From Acidimicrobiia bacterium (GTDB taxonomy: Bacteria > Actinomycetota > Acidimicrobiia > Spongiisociales > JAENVV01), in the NCBI GenBank assembly GCA_020352575.1, contig CP070681.1:1315334-1336064 (forward strand): DNA of 20,731 nucleotides, in the 5' to 3' direction. A program made the translations under genes and the position numbers. Shown here piece by piece: positions 15,023-20,374 of the stretch. The notes under the pieces were generated by a model. The model saw nothing but the letters and a program-made list of their open reading frames with translations. It was not told the origin of the DNA and searched no databases. Position 1 is the first letter of the stretch; each line of letters starts with the position of its first letter.

Positions 15023-15942
15023 CTCACCGACGCAAGGCGGGCCACCTCGTCGGCACACCCCCACGACAGGATGTAGCCGCTCCCCCCGTGTCCGTAGTCG
15101 TGGATGACCCGCGACCCATCGGGGAGCGTCTCGGCCTCGACCCGGACTTCCGGGCGTCCGGGGCGGAGCCCGACCTTCACCCCGACAACGTCGCCGACCG
15201 TGGGGTCGAGGCGTCGGGCGTCGCGCAGGATGCGCGAGGTCGTGGCGGGATCTGGCGCACGATCCCACACGTGCTGCTCCTGCGTCCCCCCGACCACGAC
15301 CTCACCCGACCGGGGGTAGACGTAGGCAGGTGGACCGGACCCCGAGTAGTCGGCAAGCCCGTGGCGCATGCCCGATGTCGCCACCAGCGCGATCTGCCCG
15401 CGGATCGGGTACATGGAAGCGTCGCCGACAAGCAGGCCGGCGCCAAGCCCTGCGCAGTTCACCACCAGTGGCGCCAGTCCGTCCAGTTCGGTGACCTCCT
15501 CGACCCGTATGTGCCCGCCGAGTGCAACGAACCGTGCAACGAGCCACGACAGGTAGCGGGGTGTCTCGATCATGAAGCCATCGACCCACCATCCTGCGGC
15601 GGCCCCTTCCGGCAGGTCCCCGGGGTCCGCTGCCTCCACCCACGGCGTCGACTCCCACCAGGTGGTGGTCGGGATCTTCGACACCTCGAGCTGGCGCAAC
15701 GGCGTCACTCCGGTCGACGGATCGGTCGACAGGCGGGCGAACTCCTCTCGACTCACCAGCGCCCACCGGCGGACGCGATCGAGGGGAGCGAGTTCCGTCA
15801 TCGTCCAGACCGCGGCCGCCACCGCCGACACGGTCGCCTCCGGCAGCTCCCTGGCGACGACGTGGGCGTCCCATCCCGACTCTCGGAGGCGAATCCCCGC
15901 ACTCAGGCCGGACACTCCAGCACCGATGACGACACAGTCCAT
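15019..15942 (-). CDS. D-amino-acid oxidase (FAD-dependent)
   Basis: FAD flavoprotein of 307 residues that would oxidise D-amino acids to 2-oxo acids, ammonia and hydrogen peroxide. It has the N-terminal Rossmann motif VVIGAGVSGLSAG (4-16), the substrate-side Y in YVYPRSGEVVVGGT (207-220), GLRPGRPEVRVE with the conserved Arg residues (258-269), and the DAO C-terminal signature DYGHGGSGYILSWGCA (282-297). The ATG at 15942 begins the FAD motif, and TACCGT lies 7 nt before it. The open frame continues through a tRNA to 16149, but that part is not protein-coding. A glycine oxidase (ThiO) role is possible, but no thi genes are nearby and the C-terminal motif favours DAO. Confidence 0.9.
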   Translation of the reverse strand: MDCVVIGAGVSGLSAGIRLRESGWDAHVVARELPEATVSAVAAAVWTMTELAPLDRVRRWALVSREEFARLSTDPSTGVTPLRQLEVSKIPTTTWWESTPWVEAADPGDLPEGAAAGWWVDGFMIETPRYLSWLVARFVALGGHIRVEEVTELDGLAPLVVNCAGLGAGLLVGDASMYPIRGQIALVATSGMRHGLADYSGSGPPAYVYPRSGEVVVGGTQEQHVWDRAPDPATTSRILRDARRLDPTVGDVVGVKVGLRPGRPEVRVEAETLPDGSRVIHDYGHGGSGYILSWGCADEVARLASVS

Positions 15943-15949
15943 GGGCAGG

Positions 15950-15955
15950 ACGGTA
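15950..15955 (-). promoter_or_regulatory. -10 hexamer of the D-amino-acid oxidase gene (leaderless)
   Basis: TACCGT on the minus strand is followed by 7 nt and the ATG at 15942. It sits immediately behind the tRNA-Val terminator hairpin, so the gene has its own promoter. Confidence 0.5.
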
Positions 15956-15964
15956 CCCATGCAA

Positions 15965-15990
15965 GAGACCCCCGCCGTAGCGAGGGTCTC
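15965..15990 (-). terminator. Hairpin terminator of the tRNA-Gly/Cys/Val unit
   Basis: 11-bp stem with one mismatch (15965-15975 and 15980-15990) and a CGTA loop, starting 6 nt past the 3' end of tRNA-Val(GAC). It is followed only by TT, so it is a hairpin without a T tract. Confidence 0.6.
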
Positions 15991-15996
15991 CCGGGG

Positions 15997-16068
15997 TGGG
16001 CGATACAGGATTTGAACCTGTGACCTCTTCCGTGTCAGGGAAGCGCTCTCCCCCTGAGCTAATCGCCC
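15997..16068 (-). tRNA. tRNA-Val (anticodon GAC)
   Basis: 72-nt cloverleaf on the minus strand. The acceptor is GGGCGAT/ATCGCCC, the anticodon stem CTTCC/GGAAG with loop CTGACAC (anticodon GAC), and the T arm ACAGG-TTCAAAT-CCTGT. Discriminator A, no encoded CCA. It is the last gene of a three-tRNA transcript. Confidence 0.96.
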
Positions 16069-16081
16069 GGGATCAGTTGTC

Positions 16082-16155
16082 TGGAGGCGACGCCCGGAAT
16101 CGAACCGGGGTACAGGGTTTTGCAGACCCTTGCCTAACCACTCGGCCACGTCGCC
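16082..16155 (-). tRNA. tRNA-Cys (anticodon GCA)
   Basis: 74-nt cloverleaf on the minus strand including an encoded CCA (16084-16082). The acceptor is GGCGACG/CGTCGCC, the anticodon stem AGGGT/ACCCT with loop CTGCAAA (anticodon GCA), and the T arm CCCGG-TTCGATT-CCGGG, discriminator T. It lies 13 nt before tRNA-Val(GAC). Confidence 0.96.
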
Positions 16156-16191
16156 GGGCGAAGCGCCGGTGGGCGCCTCTGTCGCACATGA

Positions 16192-16207
16192 GGAGCCCGA
16201 GGGCTCC
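16192..16207. repeat. Perfect palindromic hairpin between tRNA-Gly and tRNA-Cys
   Basis: GGAGCCCGAGGGCTCC is a 7-bp perfect inverted repeat around GA (practically a 6-bp stem with a CGAG loop). It sits in the spacer of the tRNA transcript. It could be a processing or attenuating hairpin; no T tract follows. Confidence 0.5.
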
Positions 16208-16214
16208 CCACCGC

Positions 16215-16291
16215 TGGAGCGGGAAACGGGATTCGAACCCGCGACCTCAACCTTGGCAAGGTTGCGCTCTAGCCAACTGAGCTATTCCCGC
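16215..16291 (-). tRNA. tRNA-Gly (anticodon GCC)
   Basis: 77-nt cloverleaf on the minus strand including an encoded CCA (16217-16215). The acceptor is GCGGGAA/TTCCCGC, the anticodon stem CAACC/GGTTG with loop TTGCCAA (anticodon GCC), and the T arm GCGGG-TTCGAAT-CCCGT, discriminator T. It is the first gene of the Gly-Cys-Val cluster. Confidence 0.96.
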
Positions 16292-16302
16292 GTGGAGCCG
16301 GA

Positions 16303-16331
16303 AGTGTAGACGAGCCCTCCGCGTGTGCGAA
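16303..16331 (-). promoter_or_regulatory. Promoter of the tRNA-Gly/Cys/Val cluster
   Basis: On the minus strand, TTCGCA (16331-16326) and TACACT (16308-16303) are separated by 17 nt. Transcription would start a few bases before the tRNA-Gly 5' end at 16291. It occupies the gap behind the dut stop. Confidence 0.6.
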
Positions 16332-16334
16332 GCG

Positions 16335-16763
16335 CTACGTGCCGGTGGAGCCGAAGCCGCCCGCCCCCCGATCCGTCGCCGGGAGTTCGTCCACCTCCAC
16401 CACCTCACCGACGAACACCGGCACGACGACGAGCTGGGCGATGCGCTCACCTCGCTCGAAGGACACCGGCTCCTGGCCGTGGTTGATGAGGATCACCTTC
16501 AGTTCGCCGCGATACCCGGCATCGATCAGACCCGGTCCGTTCGCGACGCCGATGCCGTGCCGTGCTGCGAGCCCCGACCTGGGCACGACGAGCCCCGCAT
16601 GGCCGTCGGGAATTGCGACGGCGAGGCCGGTCGGCACGAGGGAGCGTTCGCCTGGTCCGAGTGAGACGGATTCGGCAGCCCTGAGGTCCAGGCCGGCGTC
16701 ACCGGGATGCGCGCGACTGGGGAGGGGTAACCCTGGATCGAGGCGTTGGACGGTAACCTGCAC
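16335..16763 (-). CDS. dut: dUTP diphosphatase (dUTPase)
   Basis: Homotrimeric enzyme of 142 residues hydrolysing dUTP to dUMP and pyrophosphate, which keeps uracil out of DNA. All five trimeric-dUTPase motifs are visible: [11 protein letters not shown] (19-29), PRSGLA (61-66), [13 protein letters not shown] with catalytic D81 (78-90), [10 protein letters not shown] (104-113) and GAGGFGSTG (133-141). The GTG at 16763 is the start because the family begins here and TACCGT lies 6 nt upstream. The frame is open further upstream only as a shadow of the divergent 394-residue gene. It is transcribed away from that gene and ends just before the tRNA-Gly promoter. Confidence 0.95.
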   Translation of the reverse strand: MQVTVQRLDPGLPLPSRAHPGDAGLDLRAAESVSLGPGERSLVPTGLAVAIPDGHAGLVVPRSGLAARHGIGVANGPGLIDAGYRGELKVILINHGQEPVSFERGERIAQLVVVPVFVGEVVEVDELPATDRGAGGFGSTGT

Positions 16764-16769
16764 GCCCAG

Positions 16770-16775
16770 ACGGTA
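16770..16775 (-). promoter_or_regulatory. -10 hexamer of dut (leaderless)
   Basis: TACCGT on the minus strand lies exactly 6 nt before the GTG at 16763. No ribosome binding site is present. Confidence 0.5.
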
Positions 16776-16815
16776 ATCGTGGGGCTTCGCGGGTGGAGTC
16801 GATGGAGACCACGAC

Positions 16816-18000
16816 ATGCAGTCGACGTGCCCCACCTGCGGGACGTTCCACATGGGCAGTTGTGCGGCTGGCCGACACCGTGCGCCGAGCCGCCTGCGCA
16901 CCTTCGTGCCCGTGCTCCCATCCCCCGTCCGGCAGCGTCGCCGAATCGGCACCAGCCCGACACTGGAGATGATGGGGTTCGACCTCCCCGATCGGCCACA
17001 GCCCGCCACCGTGGTGGTCGTCGCTCCCCCGCCCCCTCCCGTGCGCCTCGCCCCGGCCTTCACCCCCACCGTCCCACGGGTCGCAACCCGACCCTCACCT
17101 GCCCGGCCGTCCGACGGCCGTCCCTCCGGTGCATCTCCCGGCATGCGGGCAATCGTGAGGGAGTTGTGGGATCGCGAGTCGGCCTTCTTCGACGACGCGC
17201 CCGACCTCCCCGCCCCCGTCACGCCCGAGATGGAGCGGGGCAAGGCCCGGCTCCTTACGCGCTACGGCATCGTGGTTGCTCTCGTCGTCGCCGCATCGCT
17301 CGGTGGATGGACCACGGCCCGATCGAACGCACTCGCCGAAGTCGCCACCCTGGAGGCCGCCGCCACCGAGGCGGTCTCGGCGGCAGGCACCTCCGCGGCC
17401 AACGCCGAGATCGCCATCGTCGACATCACGGACCCGGCGGCGGCGCCGGTGGCGCTCAGCGGCGCCGCCGGCGTCATCACCGACCTCTCCCAGGCCGGCC
17501 TCCTGCTCCGGGAGGTCTCCACCACCGACGCCGATCCGGGCCTCGGGTTCACGGACCCCGTGGTCAGCCGCACGGCATACGGTGACGCAGCCGCCGCGGC
17601 AGGAGCGCTGGAGGACGCCATGGGTTCGCTCCTCACTGCCAGGCTCCTCCTGGACGAGCTGGTGGCGCTCCCGTCGCTCTCGACGACCCCCGGCGATGCC
17701 CCCGACATGGCACAGGAGTTGGCCTCCGCCATCGCAGCAGCGACCGAACGCGCCGCTCGTACCCCCGGTGGCCATCCCGAACTGGAGGCGTTGGTGGCCG
17801 ACGGCCTCGATCGCATCGCTGCACGAGCTGGCCTCTATGCGGCCGATCTCCGCAGCGGCGAACCCGTCGGTGGACACCTGTCCGCCCTCGAGGCCGAGGT
17901 CGAGTCACTCGACGCAGCGATCGAGACCTACGTGGCGAACCATCTCCCAGAGCTCGGTTCCCTGCTTGCGGCCTTCATCGCCGCCATCCCGACCGCCTAG
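16816..18000 (+). CDS. Unrecognised membrane-anchored protein with N-terminal zinc knuckle (394 residues)
   Basis: I do not recognise this protein. It begins [17 protein letters not shown]5-x2-C8-x3-H12-x3-C16, a compact zinc-knuckle-like set. A basic, proline-rich linker follows (about 20-105, including a PPPPP run), then a short helical segment ([15 protein letters not shown], 111-125). One transmembrane helix lies at about 150-166 ([17 protein letters not shown]). The Ala-rich, probably helical domain of about 225 residues would be outside the cell if the zinc knuckle is cytoplasmic. GGAG lies 8 nt before the ATG. The gene diverges from dut, whose coding sequence may hold its promoter (TAACCT at 16754-16759). 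It converges on nrdR with a shared CTAG stop. Function unknown; signalling or envelope scaffolding are guesses from topology only. Confidence 0.78.
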   Translation: MQSTCPTCGTFHMGSCAAGRHRAPSRLRTFVPVLPSPVRQRRRIGTSPTLEMMGFDLPDRPQPATVVVVAPPPPPVRLAPAFTPTVPRVATRPSPARPSDGRPSGASPGMRAIVRELWDRESAFFDDAPDLPAPVTPEMERGKARLLTRYGIVVALVVAASLGGWTTARSNALAEVATLEAAATEAVSAAGTSAANAEIAIVDITDPAAAPVALSGAAGVITDLSQAGLLLREVSTTDADPGLGFTDPVVSRTAYGDAAAAAGALEDAMGSLLTARLLLDELVALPSLSTTPGDAPDMAQELASAIAAATERAARTPGGHPELEALVADGLDRIAARAGLYAADLRSGEPVGGHLSALEAEVESLDAAIETYVANHLPELGSLLAAFIAAIPTA

Positions 18001-18443
18001 TCGGCGTCGAGCGCCGCCACTTCCCGCTCGAAGTCGGCAGCAGCCTGGAAGTCCTTGTAGACCGAGGCGAAGCGCAGGTAGGCGACCTCGTCGGCTGACC
18101 GCAACTGGTCGAGCACGGCTCGGCCGACGACGTCGCTCTCGATCACAGGACCGGCCGCCCTGGCTGCGAGCTCCACCTCCTCGACCATGAGCGCAACTGC
18201 CTCGGCCGCGACGGGTCGGTCGGTGAGCGCCCGCTCGAGGCCCCGACGCACCTTCTCGGTCTGGAACGGCTCGATCCCGCCATCACGCTTGCGCACCAAC
18301 AGCACGGCCTCGGCCCGCTCATAGGTGGTGAAGCGGGAGTTGCAGGACAGGCACTCACGCCGCCGACGGATGGAGGCACCTTGGTCGGCGGGACGGGAGT
18401 CCACGACCTTCGTGTCGCCACTCCCGCAGAGCGGGCAGAACAT
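17997..18443 (-). CDS. nrdR: Transcriptional repressor NrdR
   Basis: Repressor of ribonucleotide reductase genes that senses ATP/dATP; 148 residues, close to the usual 150. The N-terminal zinc ribbon has C3-P-L-C6 and C31-L-S-C34, with the basic SIRRRRECLSC stretch. The ATP-cone runs from about 49 to 139 (VRKRDGGIEPFQTEKVRRGLERAL ... VAYLRFASVYKDF). The ATG at 18443 begins the family match, and TACCCT lies 6 nt upstream. It lies behind the LysM gene on the same strand, as in mycobacteria and corynebacteria (lexA - LysM protein - nrdR). I saw no NrdR box in this window. Confidence 0.95.
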   Translation of the reverse strand: MFCPLCGSGDTKVVDSRPADQGASIRRRRECLSCNSRFTTYERAEAVLLVRKRDGGIEPFQTEKVRRGLERALTDRPVAAEAVALMVEEVELAARAAGPVIESDVVGRAVLDQLRSADEVAYLRFASVYKDFQAAADFEREVAALDAD

Positions 18444-18449
18444 GCCGGG

Positions 18450-18455
18450 AGGGTA
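18450..18455 (-). promoter_or_regulatory. -10 hexamer of nrdR (leaderless)
   Basis: TACCCT on the minus strand lies 6 nt before the ATG at 18443, in the 41-nt gap behind the LysM gene. The string TACCCTCCCG is the same as before thrS. Confidence 0.5.
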
Positions 18456-18484
18456 GCCGTCGGGTGTCCCCCCGAGGACACGGG

Positions 18485-18835
18485 TCATGCGCCCGTGGGC
18501 ACCTCGATCACCTGTCCAACCCGGAGCGAGGAGTCGGCGAGGTCGTTCAGCTCCATGAGCTCCCGTACGACGATGCGCACGTCCTCCCCGGGTTCGGTGA
18601 GGTCTTCTGCGATCCCCCACAGCGTCTGGCCGGACGTCACGCGCACCTCGGCTGTCTCCATGGGCCCGGTGTCGGCATCGACCGAGCCGACCAGGCCGAG
18701 GACCACGGCGGCAACGGTGACGAGTGCGGTGAGGAGCCGCGTGCGGGTCCGGCGCCGCTGCCACTCGGGTCGCCGCCCGGTGAGGCGGCGGATGTCGAGT
18801 TCCGTGGCAGTCGTGGTGGGGAAGTTGGGGGTCAT
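18485..18835 (-). CDS. LysM-domain membrane protein, probable SOS cell-division inhibitor (ChiZ/DivS/YneA-like)
   Basis: Membrane-anchored protein of 116 residues. It has a cytoplasmic N-terminus with a basic stretch (RRPEWQRRRTRTR, 21-33), one transmembrane helix (about 33-53) and a C-terminal LysM domain (about 64-113; VTSGQTLWGIAEDL ... LRVGQVIEVP) that would bind peptidoglycan outside. Size, topology and position divergent from lexA match Rv2719c/ChiZ of mycobacteria, DivS of corynebacteria and YneA of Bacillus, which block division during the SOS response. LexA operators lie directly upstream, so induction by DNA damage is likely. The ATG at 18835 is supported by TACGGT 6 nt before it. 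The frame runs on to 19021, but that lies over the operators and lexA. The division role is inference from family and context. Confidence 0.85.
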   Translation of the reverse strand: MTPNFPTTTATELDIRRLTGRRPEWQRRRTRTRLLTALVTVAAVVLGLVGSVDADTGPMETAEVRVTSGQTLWGIAEDLTEPGEDVRIVVRELMELNDLADSSLRVGQVIEVPTGA

Positions 18836-18841
18836 GGGGTC

Positions 18842-18847
18842 ACCGTA
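18842..18847 (-). promoter_or_regulatory. -10 hexamer of the LysM gene (leaderless)
   Basis: TACGGT on the minus strand lies 6 nt before the ATG at 18835. The nearest LexA operator (18874-18889) would cover the region around or upstream of its -35. Confidence 0.45.
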
Positions 18848-18873
18848 TGGATGGGGTGTGACACTTCTTGGGG

Positions 18874-18889
18874 TCGAACAGGTGTTCGT
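18874..18889. promoter_or_regulatory. LexA operator (SOS box 1)
   Basis: Contains GAAC-AGGT-GTTC inside TCGAACAGGTGTTCGT, matching the Gram-positive SOS box GAACN4GTTC. It is the box closest to the LysM gene promoter. Confidence 0.85.
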
Positions 18890-18902
18890 GATGACAGTGA
18901 AC

Positions 18903-18918
18903 TCGAACATGCGTTCGA
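18903..18918. promoter_or_regulatory. LexA operator (SOS box 2)
   Basis: TCGAACATGCGTTCGA contains GAAC-ATGC-GTTC, with symmetric TC/GA flanks giving six-base half-sites. It lies midway between the divergent promoters. Confidence 0.87.
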
Positions 18919-18926
18919 TGTCAAGG

Positions 18927-18942
18927 TCGAACATGTGTTTGA
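18927..18942. promoter_or_regulatory. LexA operator (SOS box 3, one mismatch)
   Basis: TCGAACATGTGTTTGA contains GAAC-ATGT-GTTT, one base off the consensus half-site. It overlaps the lexA -35 box and begins 24 bp after box 2. Confidence 0.78.
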
Positions 18943-18966
18943 CCGAAGGGGTTGCATCGGTATATT
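18939..18966 (+). promoter_or_regulatory. lexA promoter
   Basis: TTGACC (18939-18944) and TATATT (18961-18966) are separated by 16 nt, the best sigma70-type promoter in the window. SOS box 3 covers the -35 and SOS box 4 covers the expected transcript start near 18973, so LexA would repress its own gene. Confidence 0.75.
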
Positions 18967-18970
18967 GCAG

Positions 18971-18986
18971 GGGAACACATGTTCGG
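18971..18986. promoter_or_regulatory. LexA operator (SOS box 4)
   Basis: Contains GAAC-ACAT-GTTC at 18973-18984, between the lexA -10 and its ribosome binding site GGAGGA (18985-18990). Confidence 0.83.
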
Positions 18987-18995
18987 AGGAACGCG

Positions 18996-19625
18996 ATGCA
19001 GGACCGCCCAGCACTGAGCACGAGACAGCAGGAAGTCCTCGACTACATCCGGTCGATGGTCGAATCGCGCGGGTATCCGCCGTCGGTGCGGGAGATCGGC
19101 GAGGCACTTGGCCTCTCCTCCCCCTCGACCGTGCACAGCCACCTGTCCTCGCTGGTCCGCTTCGGGTACCTCCGCCGTGATCCGTCGAAGCCCCGGGCGA
19201 TCGAAGTCGTCGATGACGGCCCCGGGACCGCCCTCCTCACCGGCCCGACCCGCGAGGTCCCCCTCGTGGGCCGGATCGCTGCCGGTTCCCCGATCCTCGC
19301 CGAAGAGGACGTGGAAGACGTCATGACCCTTCCCGAGCAACTCGTCGGTTCGGGCCCGGTGTTCATGCTCCGGGTCCGCGGCGACTCGATGGTGGACGCC
19401 GGCATCCTCGACGGCGACCTCGTCGTGGTGCGCCGCCAGCCCACTGCGGAGAACGGGGAGATCGTTGCCGCCCTCGTCGATGGCGAGGAGGCGACCGTGA
19501 AGCACCTCGAGCGACGCAACGACGCCGTCGTCCTCCATCCCGCCAACGAGCGCTATGAGCCGATGGTGTTCACCGACGGCGTCGAGGTGCTCGGCAAGGT
19601 CGTATCGGTGCTGCGCTCCGTCTAG
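18996..19625 (+). CDS. lexA: LexA repressor
   Basis: SOS regulator of 209 residues; RecA-stimulated self-cleavage lifts repression. The N-terminal winged helix (about 5-70; LSTRQQEVLDYIRSMVESRGYPPSVREIGEALGL...) carries the recognition helix in SSPSTVHSHL. The cleavage site is A96-G97 in RIAAGSPILAEED, with the catalytic Ser131 in GDSMVDAGI and Lys169 in ATVKHLER. The ATG at 18996 has GGAGGA 5 nt upstream. The frame is open far upstream, but that region holds the operators. It converges on dapF, and both stops are read from one CTAG at 19622-19625. Confidence 0.97.
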   Translation: MQDRPALSTRQQEVLDYIRSMVESRGYPPSVREIGEALGLSSPSTVHSHLSSLVRFGYLRRDPSKPRAIEVVDDGPGTALLTGPTREVPLVGRIAAGSPILAEEDVEDVMTLPEQLVGSGPVFMLRVRGDSMVDAGILDGDLVVVRRQPTAENGEIVAALVDGEEATVKHLERRNDAVVLHPANERYEPMVFTDGVEVLGKVVSVLRSV

Positions 19626-20374
19626 GAGAGCGTCCCGGCGAAGACGGTTTCGGCCGGTCCGGTCAGCCAGGCCACCTCGCCGTCGAACGCGACCTCGAAT
19701 GTCCCTCCCGGCACGTTGAGTTGCACGGGGGACGTGGCCTTCCCCGACGCAATGGCAACGGCGGCGGCAGCCGCAGCTCCGGAACCACAGGCCTGGGTCT
19801 CGCCCACACCGCGTTCCCACACCCGGAGGTCGATCACACCGTCTGCGACCGCCATGAAACCCACATTGGCGCCCTCCGGGAAGGTCGGATCGGTTCCGAT
19901 TGTGGCCCCCTCCTCGGCAACGCTGGCACTGGCCACCTCGTCCACCTCGGTGACGGCGTGTGGGTTCCCGACCGATGCGGTGCGCAACGTCCGGCCATTG
20001 ACCTCGACCCATCCCGCGACGGCGACCGGGCCCAACTCGACACTGATCCGGCCATCCGCGAGCAACCTGGCCCCGAGCCGGCCACGCACCGTGTCGATGG
20101 ACAACTCATCGCCCACCCAGTCGTGGTCGATGGCGAATCGAGCGGTACAGCGCATGCCGTTGCCACACATCTCGGCGACGGTGCCGTCGGCGTTCCAGTA
20201 GTCCATCCGCACGACTTCGTCCTCGACGGGGGTGACGACGATGACCCCGTCGGCGCCGACGCCGGTGCGCCGGTCGCACAGCGACTGCACCAGCTCCGGG
20301 GTGATCTCGGGCGCATCGCCGCCGGCGAACATGACGAAGTCGTTCCCGAGGCCGTGCATCTTGGTGAAGGTCAT
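19622..20374 (-). CDS. dapF: Diaminopimelate epimerase
   Basis: PLP-independent racemase of 250 residues converting LL- to meso-diaminopimelate for lysine and peptidoglycan synthesis. Both catalytic cysteines are present: C70 in AEMCGNGMRC and C196 in TQACGSGA. Other signatures are MHGLGNDFV (6-14), GVGADGV (38-44), VGNPHAV and EGANVGF. The length is slightly below the usual 270-280, with shorter loops and no missing motif. The ATG at 20374 overlaps the miaA stop as ATGA, so the two are coupled, as in the miaA-dapF order of mycobacteria. Confidence 0.96.
   Translation of the reverse strand: MTFTKMHGLGNDFVMFAGGDAPEITPELVQSLCDRRTGVGADGVIVVTPVEDEVVRMDYWNADGTVAEMCGNGMRCTARFAIDHDWVGDELSIDTVRGRLGARLLADGRISVELGPVAVAGWVEVNGRTLRTASVGNPHAVTEVDEVASASVAEEGATIGTDPTFPEGANVGFMAVADGVIDLRVWERGVGETQACGSGAAAAAAVAIASGKATSPVQLNVPGGTFEVAFDGEVAWLTGPAETVFAGTLS

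Noticed and set aside
15943..16280. Protein frames running through the tRNA cluster (for example upstream of the D-amino-acid oxidase, and plus-strand frames reading G-F-E-P-V-T and R-D-S-N-P-R)
   Set aside because: These are the usual artefacts of translating tRNA genes or their complement. The cloverleafs are intact and the oxidase begins at its FAD motif.
18836..19021. Longer N-terminus for the LysM protein
   Set aside because: The extension would translate through four LexA operators and into lexA. The ATG at 18835 with its -10 fits the family length.
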